Origin: Paralvinella palmiformis
Lineage: Eukaryota; Annelida; Polychaeta; Terebellida; Alvinellidae
Length of the DNA stretch: 64,000 nucleotides
Direction: 5' to 3'
Assembly: GCA_025642065.1 (NCBI GenBank)
Contig: JAODUP010000031.1
Coordinates: 82,001 to 146,000, forward strand
Below, in pieces: positions 28,001 through 36,148 of this stretch. Position 1 is the first letter of the stretch; the number at the start of each line of letters is the position of its first letter. The notes beneath the pieces are model-generated. The model saw nothing but the letters and a program-made list of their open reading frames with translations. It made no database searches and was not told the DNA's origin. A program made the position numbers and the translations under genes.

Positions 28001-31000
28001 TATATCACCTCTTACATATCTCGGCTATATACATTAACAAATGCAAATTTTCAAGAAACAAAGCACACAGTACTAACCTCGTTTTCTCACAAGATCCAGC
28101 AGTCTGATCACCTGTCCTGGCTTGATCCTCTTATAGGAAGACAGATTACGTTGAAACCTTTCAAATATTGGTCCAAAATCAAAACTAGCATCTGAAGACG
28201 TCTGTCTTCTTGTTCTTCTCTGATTCTCATTATCCTGAACAGGTTGAGAACTGGCAGCAGTACAGAGATGTCTGCAAAACACAATAGAATAGTGGAACAA
28301 TTCAGGATTAGGGTAACTACGATCAACTGTAAGTATTTACACAATTTCAAGTAATTATAATATCAATTACAGTACAGACTGAGTTGTAATCAGTGATGAC
28401 CTTCATTACCACATTATACCATGTAACATAAAAGTTGTGACAGACAGTTTTATACCTTTTCAGTCTCAATTTTTACAGTAGCTACACTCATATTAGTTGC
28501 CCAGGTACTGTTTATACTATATATTTAACACAAACACATTAATTCACAGCAGTCACACCATTGTATTATACTATCAAATAATATTTCACAAATACTCAAC
28601 TATCAAATTTGTTGAAATGGAAGATTAAACACTTAAATACAATACAACCCAAAGACTAATACGTTAAGTCATCTTCTAGAAGAGCATATACAATACACAG
28701 ATGTTCATTTTTCTACTCGGTGACATTAATCCACCAAATTAGAACTCAGCAGAAAGTTGCTTAATGTAATATTTACCAAACCATGGGAATGTGTCTTATA
28801 CCTTGATACCGGATGTATATGGAATATAGAGACATTGCCTGATTGTTTATTCTGGTCTTGACTGGTACTCTTTATTTAAATCATAATGATCATAGGAAAT
28901 TTTATCACTCAGCAAGCCACAACTTGTCCAACCTAGACTTAAAACTATTTAGTGATGCGCTTTCGATAACTATTGCTGGGAGCGAGTTCCAGTCATTTAT
29001 GAATCTCTGGCTAAAGACTGACTGCATAATTCCAAATATAGCATGTTTTTTTACTAGCTCCTGGCTGTGTCCTCGGTGATTGATCCAGAACCTAACTCAA
29101 AGAATATCATTCTATCTACTCTGTCAATTCCATTTATGATCTTATATGTCTACATCATATTCCCTCTTCTCCTATGGTGTTGCAGTGATGGTAATCTTAG
29201 GGCTCTTAGCCACTCATCATATGGGAGATGATTCAGTTCTGATATTTTTTATTATACATGAATAACAGTGCTCTAAATGTAATTTAAAATAGAGACCATC
29301 TTATTACTATTAGTGTGTTTGAATTAATGCAGTCACCACTATTGAAGTAAAACCCATTTTCATTTAGAGAATAAAAATTATCTTGAAATTGAAGTTCTAC
29401 TTGATGTCAACACCAGACATTGGGTCAATTCAATTCGAGAATTGATTATTTAAAAAAAAAAGTTTCCTACAAAAAAATGTAATCCAGAAATTAATTCACC
29501 ATTTTTATAATGTTAACACTTACATGTGGTATTACCAATATACTGGAACTATAATGATCCAGAAGGTTTTGTTGTTCAGGGAGAATCCCCAGGCTGTCAC
29601 TTAATCAGCACAGCCTCTATGTTGGAGTGGTTGAGAACTCCTCCCCCACCACTCACAGGGGAACAGTACGGAAAGATGGAGCCGAAATACCCTGAGTGTG
29701 GTCACTGCCAGAGTGCTTAACTGCTAGGCCACCGGAGCTCACTAATGATCCAGAACTTTGGTTCCTTATATATATATCAGATACACACACTGACTGTGGC
29801 AGCCCAGTGAGCTCCGATGGCCTAGCGGTTAAGCACCCGGCACTTGGTGCCAACGGTCACAGGTTCGAACCCTGTAAGAGGTTGAAACTTTTCCAGGGAT
29901 TAATTTCTCGGCTGACTACATCGTGGGTGGCTGACCACATTAAATGGCGCTGCCATCTCCACTGAATTATTTAAAATAAAGGGGGACGTTAAAAACCCCC
30001 TGAGGACGTAAAACACTCTGGCAGTGACCACCCTCAGGGTATTTCAGCTCCATCTTTCCGTACTGCTCCCCTGTGAGTGGTGGGGGAGGATATTTCTCAA
30101 TCACTCCAACATAGAGGCTGTGCTGATTAAGCGACAGCCTGGGGATTCTCCCCGAACAACAAAACCTAAACCTGTGGCAGCCCAAGCAAGCATTTAACAA
30201 ATTAAAATGGTCTGGATACTGTGGGCTCCAACCCAGGATTGGAGTTTAACCCGGGTTAAACTGGTTTAGCCCAGCCCGACTGGTTAAACCTGCGTTTTAC
30301 TAGTTTAATCCGGGTTAAACTGAGTTTTTCTCAGAATACAGTATATTGACTCACAAATTCATACTTTTTATGCACATGAACAGTAATTGTTTGGTATGCA
30401 TTTTAGATGTTGTTAAGATGCTGACAATTTGCACCAATCAACATAATCTAATATTTGAGATAGTATGCTGTTGGTGGAAACAATTAGACACTATTACACT
30501 GTAGTAATTATATAAGATGTTATGATTTGTTGGTGGCTAAACCAATTGATCTGTTTCATGATTGGTTGAGCTTGTTTGTTAAATTAGCTTCTGAAGCCCA
30601 GGAGGTGAATTGATCTATTCAGCAACTGGATAACCAGAAACAATTAGAAAGTGCACTACCTTTTACTATAATGCTGGTATACCAAACTGTGGTTGACCAT
30701 GCAATGCGAGTGGCTTCACTTAAAAATCCTCTATGCTAAAATTAATTGGCAATTTTATGTAGGATTATATAAAGGAAAATAGTTCCACCCACAACACTGT
30801 GACACCACCACATAGCATACCTGTAATCTGTATAGAGATATAGCTACTTAGGAATTATTTAATTTTATTGTCTCACCGGGAATGCCAATCTGGAGCCAAA
30901 ATTTGCCCCCCTCTCCTCAAACTGTGACTACTATTGCCTGTCCCCAGACCTAACTGTTTTAATAACCATTTGAAATCTTTTGTAAACTCACCATATGCCA

Positions 31001-32477
31001 GTGGTTTAGTACCCAGGAGGGTTGTGAATGTTAATACAGGACCTGACCCCTGCTGGGTAGAACTAAGCAAAAACATTTTTTTCAAGGCTCCTACTGGACA
31101 TTGGAATATAAACACATCTTTGATGATTACAAAATATACTATTACATGGGAATGCACCCAAGACTATATGATCCACCACTTGATAAAATCAAATATCTCT
31201 TTAGCTAAAAGCGCATTGTGGTTAGGCTTGCACTATTATTCACCACGTTAATACTTACATGTGGTGTTACAAATATACTGGAACCAAATTGATCCAGAAC
31301 TTTGGTTCCATATATATATATATATCAGATATGCACACTGACTAGTGGCACTGCATGTGAGCATTTAACCAATTAAAATGGTCTGTATACAATGGGTTCC
31401 ACTCAAAACACCACAACATAGCATGCCTATAATCTATATAGAGATATTGCTATTTAGGAATTTACCCCTGTTCAATGTTTAAAATGGGCAAAAACAATTA
31501 AATCCGCAAATTAATTTTTTAATTCAGTAAAATTTCTTCTATAATAATCCTACTTGGAATATAAGCTACTCGGAGTACCTACTCATGGTAAAAAGTATTA
31601 GACAAAAAAAGGGTCGGAAAACCACCAGAATTGGAATTGATAAATTTGAAGTGGAATGTCTGGTCACCAATTAAATATACAACATTAAAGTGAGTATTGT
31701 TCCACAATACATCAGCATGAACATATTATTTTTACTTATTTCATTTCGGGCACCTTTTACAACGTGTAAGTGAATACAACTGGCCATTATGAAATCCTAG
31801 TATCCCAATGGTGCAAGGCCGTACTGAAGTGAAGGCAAGGTGTTACAGTTATGGGAAATAGTAAAATACACAAGTCATCCACTGATCCAGTGACAAGACT
31901 AAGACATAGTAACAAAATAAATCTAGTAAAACAACAAATTCATATTTTAATCTGTCAAGAAAAGTAATACTGAAAATCATCTTATTTAAATTAATACTCT
32001 TACTTGTGCAGCCAAGACTGAAACGAAGGTTACAGACATTACAAAGTAGAATCTCTAATTTAAAAACCAATGACGATATGGGCGATAATGTAAGAAATAC
32101 ATTAATGAAGCACTTCAAATAATTCCCAACGACCTACATTGGAATGTCAAACTTTACTTCCGAATACCGGTCAATGGCTAGCATTGATTACTTGTGGTGA
32201 AACACAAAAAGAGCACCAACAACGATAATAAATCACAGAAAGGACACGACAAGGTAAAGAAACTAAATACAGCATGCAAGGTCATGTATCAAAAACTCGT
32301 GTGATATACAATTTATTACCTGGTTAAAAACGTCGGAATGGATCCTTGTTTACGTATGTATTTTGCACCTAGCTGTTCAAGTACTGCAACTTTTGGCAAA
32401 TAGTTAGTTGTACTGTGAAGCAATCTTCTGGACACTGTAGTACCAAGAAGCCGGGAGACTCGTATCAACGCCGCCAT
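3984..32477 (-). CDS. LRPPRC: LRPPRC-like mitochondrial leucine-rich PPR protein (34 coding exons)
   Basis: In vertebrates LRPPRC binds SLIRP in the mitochondrial matrix and stabilises and helps translate mitochondrial mRNAs. I joined 34 exons by GT-AG sites with continuous phase: 32320-32477, 28078-28271, 26626-26748, 25597-25721, 25156-25301, 24956-24994, 24710-24797, 22747-22851, 20984-21184, 20462-20608, 19894-20100, 19279-19366, 17888-17985, 15593-15730, 14994-15074, 14240-14293, 13372-13494, 13051-13193, 12495-12574, 12119-12323, 11684-11808, 9731-9837, 8970-9038, 8699-8792, 8409-8572, 8171-8304, 6911-6993, 6166-6295, 5422-5537, 5134-5252, 4912-4992, 4683-4776, 4377-4519, 3984-4079. The sum is 4098 nt, or 1365 aa plus TAA, close to the roughly 1394 aa of human LRPPRC. 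The N-terminus looks like a mitochondrial presequence. Residues about 200-300 carry clear 35-residue PPR units that resemble the human protein, and further degenerate helical repeats follow to a short charged C-terminus. Exon edges are read by eye, so single junctions could be a few bases off. Confidence 0.93.
5948..6112 (-). mobile_element. Degenerate tRNA-derived SINE (family B)
   Basis: The plus strand shows the SINE tail (tttgtgcacttggtgggctaa), the middle (cttcagatatacccatgcca), a decayed B box (gattcaaactc) and an A-box region (gcgctaccagtta), all in reverse orientation. It matches the better copies at 15879-16068, 41761-41954 and 46738-46923. It lies in the LRPPRC intron between exons 28 and 29. 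Many substitutions show it is an old copy. Confidence 0.75.
6994..8170. other. LRPPRC intron 26, no recognised content
   Basis: AT-rich intron of about 1.2 kb between exons 27 and 26. A 115-codon minus-strand open frame (7407-7754) has no recognisable motif and no splice support, so I treat it as chance. Confidence 0.5.
10020..10175 (-). mobile_element. Highly degenerate tRNA-derived SINE
   Basis: The plus strand carries aaacacccatcagacatgag, ggatttgaacccatatg (decayed B box) and gtgctaccagttaggacagg (decayed A-box region), in the same order as family B copies on the minus strand. It lies in the LRPPRC intron between exons 21 and 22. Confidence 0.5.
10375..10480 (-). mobile_element. Possible tRNA-derived SINE fragment (family C)
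   Basis: The plus strand reads gctgaatctgaatccacag, then tgctctaaccactgcac. Reverse complemented, this gives an A-box-like GTGGTTAGAGCA and a B-box-like GGATTCAGATTC. The same arrangement occurs near 22560-22690 and 17372-17490. Confidence 0.4.
11257..11325 (-). mobile_element. Truncated tail of SINE family B
   Basis: Only the tail-side sequence is present: gatgatgatgatgctgattg, then gttttatggccacttttgtg and cacatggtaggctaaatggg. The tRNA-like head is missing. This is an incomplete or broken insertion inside an LRPPRC intron. Confidence 0.7.
11890..12050. repeat. (GT)n and (CA)n simple repeats in an LRPPRC intron
   Basis: A gtgtgtgtgtgcatgcatgcatgcacacac tract near 11896-11927 is partly self-complementary. 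A separate cacacacacacac run lies at about 12027-12044. Both are in the intron between exons 20 and 21 and account for the cysteine/valine-rich spurious frames there. Confidence 0.85.
13690..14060 (-). mobile_element. Non-LTR retrotransposon 3' ORF fragment (reverse-transcriptase C-terminus)
   Basis: The minus strand reads in shifted frames ALEYLCELLSIRSRP, then KSYGDCGFRVAAPSLWNRLP. The sequence KSYGxRxFxVAAPxLWNxLP is typical of the region after the reverse-transcriptase domain in LINE-type elements. One or more frameshifts and the short length show a dead fragment. It lies in the LRPPRC intron between exons 16 and 17, in the same orientation as the gene. Confidence 0.7.
15879..16068 (-). 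mobile_element. Full-length tRNA-derived SINE (family B) with target-site duplication
   Basis: In minus orientation it starts GGGCGCCTCCATGGTCTAGC (A-box region) and carries GTGTTCGAATCCCGGCGTGG (B box). It ends with the tail ggcccatttagcctaccttg, tgtgcacaaaagtggccata, and an ATC/TCA repeat. It is flanked by a 16-bp near-perfect direct repeat (15863-15878 and 16069-16084, core cataagatga). It lies in the LRPPRC intron between exons 13 and 14. The tRNA-like head would carry the RNA polymerase III promoter. Confidence 0.9.
16404..16648. mobile_element. MITE copy 1 (Tc1/mariner-like, TA target duplication)
   Basis: The left end is CAGTCATACCCCAACCTAC and the right end, reverse complemented, is CAGTAATACCCGGCTTTACG, bordered by TA on both sides (16402-16403 and 16649-16650). 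Length is 245 bp with no coding capacity. The body matches the copy at 38469-38792, including ttatgacgtag, taatgacgtt and agaaaagtgg, but lacks about 80 bp of the interior. Confidence 0.85.
16850..17080 (+). mobile_element. LINE 3'-end fragment
   Basis: The plus strand reads AGAGTTCTTAAAACCCACCT (RVLKTHLF-like), and after a spacer gtaaagcaccttagagc followed by attaaggtactacataaaat. That is the usual layout of the last codons and short 3' UTR of many invertebrate LINEs. It lies in the LRPPRC intron between exons 13 and 14, antisense to the gene. Confidence 0.5.
17372..17490 (-). mobile_element. Degenerate tRNA-derived SINE (family C)
   Basis: The plus strand contains gggaaatatcccacaaacac, then gattcaaactcgtaatatgg and acacaatgcactatccac. 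This parallels the better copy at 22555-22690. It lies in an LRPPRC intron. Confidence 0.5.
22555..22690 (-). mobile_element. tRNA-derived SINE (family C)
   Basis: Reverse complemented, the segment reads ATAGCCCAATGGTTAGAGCA (A-box region), then GGTTGTGTGTTCAGATCCTG (B-box region), then a tail with gggatttgtttcccgaagc. It lies 56 bp from LRPPRC exon 8. It differs from families A and B in both head and tail. Confidence 0.6.
23061..23796 (+). mobile_element. hAT-family element with C-terminal transposase remnant
   Basis: Ends are CAGAGTTAGCAAGTTTTTTA on the left and CAGGGTTGGGTTTTTACTG on the right when reverse complemented. The flanking 8-mers are actactat (23053-23060) and actagtat (23797-23804), 7 of 8 identical, fitting the 8-bp duplication of hAT insertion. 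Inside, the plus strand reads IMPASSASIEQYSN (about 23546-23587), like the PASSASIER motif of the hAT C-terminal dimerisation domain, with stops around it. At 736 bp it is a dead deletion derivative. It sits in LRPPRC intron 7. Confidence 0.75.
24180..24700. other. LRPPRC intron 7, remainder
   Basis: Beyond the hAT element this 1.9 kb intron is AT-rich. A short G-rich stretch on the minus strand (ggggagggggggttcgg near 24450-24470) is the only compositional feature I noticed. Confidence 0.4.
24710..25721 (-). CDS. LRPPRC: LRPPRC exons 4-7: best-preserved PPR block
   Basis: Exons 25597-25721, 25156-25301, 24956-24994 and 24710-24797 encode about residues 159-291. Exon 5 begins a canonical PPR unit (ETYQILIEAYCLQGDVAG, then ILEHMKSAGIP). 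The next unit spans exons 5 and 6 (FHSMIKGYMKQGDNENA), and a third begins in exon 7 (ATYTTLMCGFAEQGD). These line up with the human PPR units around VTYQRLIASYCNVGD. They are the strongest family evidence in the gene. PPR units form paired helices that contact single-stranded RNA. Confidence 0.92.
28860..29260 (-). mobile_element. LINE reverse-transcriptase C-terminal fragment
   Basis: In three minus-strand frames the segment reads LPYDEWLRALRLPSLQHHRR, TYKIINGIDRV, HSQELVKKHAIFG and FINDWNSLPAIVIESASL. These match the tail of CR1/L2-like LINE ORF2 proteins (LxALxLPSLxxRRxRGD, then FSxRxxxxWNxLP). Stops and frameshifts make it a pseudogene. It lies in LRPPRC intron 1, in gene orientation. Confidence 0.75.
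29565..29742 (-). mobile_element. Internally deleted tRNA-derived SINE (family A), perfect 13-bp TSD
   Basis: In minus orientation it starts GTGAGCTCCGGTGGCCTAGC, then jumps from the tRNA-like head (GTTAAGC) straight to the tail half (ACTCTGGCAGTGACC). About 190 bp are missing, including the B box. Flanks are identical 13-mers, TAATGATCCAGAA, at 29552-29564 and 29743-29755. It is head-to-head with the next SINE. Confidence 0.88.
29807..30171 (+). mobile_element. Full-length tRNA-derived SINE (family A), perfect 13-bp TSD
   Basis: It starts GTGAGCTCCGATGGCCTAGC, carries the B box GGTTCGAACCC, and has a tail through cctggggattctccccgaac and caacaaaac. Both sides carry CTGTGGCAGCCCA (29794-29806 and 30172-30184), an exact target-site duplication as made by LINE-driven retroposition. 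It lies in LRPPRC intron 1, antisense to the gene. Confidence 0.92.
30244..30330. repeat. Palindrome-rich GGTTAAAC cluster
   Basis: A perfect 18-bp palindrome, GTTTAACCCGGGTTAAAC, occupies 30244-30261. It is followed by related words (actggtttag, gactggttaaac, tagtttaatccgggttaaac). This looks like an internally repetitive foldback segment at the start of an insertion relative to the paralogous repeat at 31259-31480. Confidence 0.6.
30873..31157 (-). pseudogene. Tyrosine-recombinase fragment of a mobile element
   Basis: The minus strand encodes PVGALKKMF, then GEFTKDFKWLLKQLGL and NSSHSLRRGG. SHSLRRGGA is the box II H-x-x-R signature of tyrosine recombinases found in DIRS-like, Ngaro-like and Crypton elements. 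After RRGG the reading moves by one frame (KFWLQIGIPGE is legible in the shifted frame), so the gene is broken. No split direct repeats or neighbouring reverse transcriptase were found. It lies in LRPPRC intron 1. Confidence 0.6.
31240..31680. repeat. Paralogous repeat block, empty-site version
   Basis: From about 31256 (acatgtggtgttacaaatat) to about 31460 this repeats, in order, segments found at 29522-29566, 29743-29806, 30172-30230 and 30790-30865, but without the intervening SINEs and the recombinase-side insertion. The part after 31490 (aaattaattttttaattcag, then tcctacttggaatataagct) is shared with 48100-48320. Confidence 0.75.
32320..32477 (-). CDS. LRPPRC: LRPPRC coding exon 1: start codon and mitochondrial presequence
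   Basis: The reading frame opens with MAALIRVSRLLG and continues through SRRLLHSTT. This stretch is rich in Arg, Leu and Ser with no acidic residue in the first 25 or so positions, as expected for an amphipathic mitochondrial targeting helix. RRLLHS followed by TT is a plausible processing region. The human protein also begins MAALLR, which supports this start. The exon ends ACC-AG at a GTAATA donor, and the split Arg codon is completed by the first base of the next exon at 28271. Confidence 0.88.
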
Positions 32478-33024
32478 GATGTTGCCACCTAGTGTATGAC
32501 TTCGGGTCTTTTGGTGCCCTCTAGTGAACGCATAACGAGACCGTCATGTCACGTTTTGAGCCGATTTGAAGTAAATTTCCCCGTAAATTGTTAAATATAT
32601 ATTATATGACAACTAGTTCTGGATATGTGTGTTTGTGTGTTAACAGTGAATGAAAAGGGACTAGGACAACGAATCACAAATCGTTGTTTGATCATTTGGT
32701 TAATTCATCACTGGCTGAACCGTATGGAGTGTGTGTGTGTGTGCGTGTGTGATATTGAGACTGGTCAATACAATCTAGATCTATATTTCTGTAAAACTAT
32801 ATTAATAGTCGTCTATATATATATATACACGTATGTGTGTGTGTGTGTGTTATAGTGGCATGTGACTTTGATCGTACTTGGAATAAAAAACTACAGCTTT
32901 CGGTCGTGGCTGATGAGACGACAGATATTAAACTATAGGGACAAACTGTTCGTTGTATTAGATGAATTGAAAATGTACGATAGCAAGCTTAATTAAGAGT
33001 TCTTGATTATTGGATTATCGAATC

Positions 33025-33106
33025 AAATGTCCAGACAATATATATATATATATATATATATTGGCGTATTAATTAGTTTTTTTAGTGGAAGATATACCAC
33101 TTAACC

Positions 33107-33139
<33 letters not shown>
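33025..33139. repeat. Two (TA)n microsatellites
   Basis: Runs of AT dinucleotides lie at about 33038-33061 and 33110-33139. The second abuts the left end of the Tigger-like element. Confidence 0.85.
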
Positions 33140-33142
<3 letters not shown>

Positions 33143-34609
33143 TACGAATCCGTTAATCCGGACATCTTTTATCCGACAAATCCGCCTTCCCACACATTAT
33201 TGCTGTGACATATTTACCTCCAATAGTATAACTCTTTAATCTGGAAAAATCGCGTTCCGACTCCGAAACTTCATTTCGCTAACAGAATGTTACATTTCAA
33301 TGTAAAATGACCTCGATAATCCGACAACACGAATATTTTCTCTACTTCAGTCACGCAAGACACACCGACATGTTGTCAGTAATGGTTAATTAACCTGCCC
33401 ACCAGCGATAATTGCTATATCGTAACCGTCCTTGACCATACACACCGACACGGTGTTGCGTTGTTGTGCACATTTATTATTATTCTTCAATTTCGCAGCA
33501 CATGGTTACTTGTTAGCATATTTTTTGTACTGCTCTTCCTATCACTTAAATGTATTTCAAAGTTAATGATTTGCTGAATATCCACCGGGGGAGTGGGAAG
33601 ACAACCTGTATTGGTTATATTTCTCCCCCATTTTCTAGGACACTGAATGGCCTAAATTGTGCCAATGTGTCGTTAAACAACATCCATCCATCCCCCATTT
33701 CCAAAATTGTTATTAGTATGCCATTGTTATCAATCAATATATGACACCCGTATATATGTTTGGAAATCTACACACGATGCTTCCACTGCTCTGGCTATCT
33801 CATAGCCAATCATAATCTTTCCAATGAGCAGATCATGAGTTAATCTGATGGACAAAGTGACACGAGTATTTATTTAGAATGTCTGTAATTAACAAACATC
33901 AAAATGATCAATGGCTTCAATACCATATTATACGTACCATTGCGCACGGTTATTGAATATTGGGTTAAATACGGAGGTAAAAGTTATTTGTTATACAGTG
34001 AGCTCCGGTGGCCTAGCGGTTAAGCACCCGGCACTTGGTCCCAACGGTCACAGGTTCGAACCCAGGAAAACGTCGAAACTTTTCCAGAGATTAATTTCTC
34101 GCTCACAACGTTGTGGGTGGATGATCACGTTAAATGGCGCTGCCGTATCCACTTAATTATTAAAAATAAGGGGGACATCAAAAAAAAACCCGAGGACGTA
34201 AAACACTCTGGCACTGATCACCCTCATGGTATTTCGGCTTCATCTTTCCGTACTGCTCTCCTGTTAGTGGTGGGGGAGGAGTTTCTCAATCACTCAAACA
34301 TAGAGGCTGTGCCGAATAAGCGACAGCCTGGGGATTCTCCCGAGCAACAAAACAAAACTTGCTATCAGATTCACTTCTATGGCTATCGAAATAATAACAG
34401 AGCAATATGTCCAGTGAAAAAACGCCGTCGCGTTGATATGTCTGCTGCCCAGAAGCATGAGATTATAAATGTCATTGTGTTTCCAATGGATGTTCCGTAT
34501 TATTTATGTTACATACAACTACCGCTATGTCACGGACTCGATATTCTGACATTCGCGTTTATACGATATATTATCATGTGACAAACCTGTCGGATTAACG
34601 GATTCTGAC

Positions 34610-34611
<2 letters not shown>
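33140..34611 (+). mobile_element. Tigger-like DNA transposon with nested SINE
   Basis: The left end reads CAGTACGAATCCGTTAATCC and the right end, reverse complemented, AGTCAGAATCCGTTAATCCG. Long near-identical inverted termini with the word ATCCGTTAATCCG are typical of Tigger/pogo elements. Near the right end a plus-strand frame reads CPVKKRRRVDMSAAQKHEI (34410-34465), resembling the N-terminal CENP-B/Tigger DNA-binding start. The rest of a transposase is absent. A family A SINE has inserted at 33998-34358. Both ends abut TA microsatellites, so the TA duplication cannot be told from the repeat. Confidence 0.7.
33998..34358 (+). mobile_element. Full-length tRNA-derived SINE (family A)
   Basis: It starts GTGAGCTCCGGTGGCCTAGC, has the B box GGTTCGAACCC, and a tail through gacagcctggggattctcc, gagcaacaaaac. 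It is nested inside the Tigger-like element. Flanking sequences (ttgttataca, ttgctatcag) suggest a decayed target duplication. Substitutions at CpG positions show it is older than the copy at 29807. Confidence 0.9.
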
Positions 34612-34642
<31 letters not shown>

Positions 34643-35830
34643 GTATATTTTTTCCCTTCCCATGAGAAGAAATGCATTTTTACCGGCAAGAAATTGAGAA
34701 GAACCCCCACCCCAAGGGTCACAGAGTCTGGAACAACAATCAAGTGTTCTGGTAAGAGTTTAACACCCTTGCAACTGGGATGTAGAGCATGCCACAAGGT
34801 GTTCTGTTGTGATGTCTTGGTTGAAACGTTTCTTAACAAATGATGCACTAATGTTGGATACGAAGCGAGGAATACCAAAATTGAGGCTCCTTTTAAAGGG
34901 TCTTTGTGCAATTAATCAATGAACAAGTGAATTCCAATGATCCAAGCAAATTAATTAACTAGTGAATCCCGTGATCAGCAGTTCCATGACGCACATGTTT
35001 CCAGAGCAAAAAGTTTGTTGATCGTTATATAGTTGTCGTCTGTTATGTCTTATAATATTTTTTGTTTATAAAATCAAGATGAAATTAAAAAGCACTAATT
35101 AGTTCATATTTATTGTAATAGTTTGGTGAAAATTAATCGTTATTTATTGAATAATGATGGATTAATAGGCAGCGATGTGGCGATTTTGTTACTAATCTAA
35201 CTCTTATTGGGTTGAATCCTATAGTGTTGTGTGTCAAGGATGGCCCAAAACATTTTTCCTTCAGCTGGTAGGATATATGACGTGCGTATAAGTCGAGGTG
35301 CTTCTGAGAACTCCCCTTTCCGTCCTAAATAAATCGACTTAACTGCAAATGTTTACAGTACAATTATTTTCAATATGTTGCTCAAAACTAATAAATTTTA
35401 ATTTCTTCCATTTGTCCCCAAAGGTTTATTGCAAACCAACAGATATGAGGACTATATCCTATTCTAATTTGTAAAAAGTGCATATGTATATGAATAGCAT
35501 GAAAAATATATTAATAATTGACAAATCTAAATTTGGATGATGATTTTGTACCATTTTGGGAGTTTATTTAATTTCTTCCTAAAATGGAAGGGAAGAAAGT
35601 ATTTCTTTCGTAACGGAAAAAAAACCCCGGTTTTACCGTGGTTATTACCGTCCATGGAAGAAACATGCCAACCCTGCCGTGATCTGACTTGAGTGTTTTA
35701 CTCCCAGACACTACGTACGGCTGTAGGTGATTCGCTTTAGGTTGCTTGGCGGCTTAGGGACTTACACATGTCTCAACATCTGTCTAGTTCTGGTTAACTT
35801 CATTGTTTATGAGGAAGTCATCAAATAAGT
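34612..35830. other. Intergenic, no recognised content
   Basis: It starts with a (TA)n tract at 34611-34636. The 100-codon minus-strand frame at 34609-34911 ends in an artefactual YIYIYI run, and its body has no motif I recognise. The remaining AT-rich sequence carries no supported feature. Confidence 0.5.
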
Positions 35831-35831
35831 A

Positions 35832-36112
35832 GCAACACACGGGACCATCATGTCATAAGGATACTGGCGAGTGAGTGTTGATGCTGCCATGGCATCTAAA
35901 AATTATCATGATTTTTCTTAGGTCTCCATTGACGGCGTCAAAACCCTTCGTAATATCAGCAAAGATGGTGTACAGGCCTGCATGGGTTCTGTTTTTAGAA
36001 ATGTTCGCAGTTCTTCGTCCAGCGCGGAATCCACACAGACTCTTGAGGATCTGGCCTTTTTCTATCTACCTGGTGGGTTGGGTTAGCATGATTCTCGCCA
36101 GTATCTTTTCAT
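35832..36112 (-). mobile_element. LINE reverse-transcriptase fragment (CGFRAGR / DITKGFDAVN motifs)
   Basis: The minus strand reads EKILARIMLTQPTR, then SLCGFRAGRRTANI, then LYTIFADITKGFDAVNGD and, after a shift, KIMIIFRCHG. These correspond to reverse-transcriptase motifs around QCGFRxGRxT and the catalytic motif A (DLTKAFDTVNR). One stop and one frameshift mark it as dead. A (TA)n run at 36115-36146 borders it. Confidence 0.75.

Positions 36113-36148
<36 letters not shown>

Noticed and set aside
34609..34911. 100-codon minus-strand frame
   Set aside because: Its end is a translated TA microsatellite and the rest has no motif that I can name.
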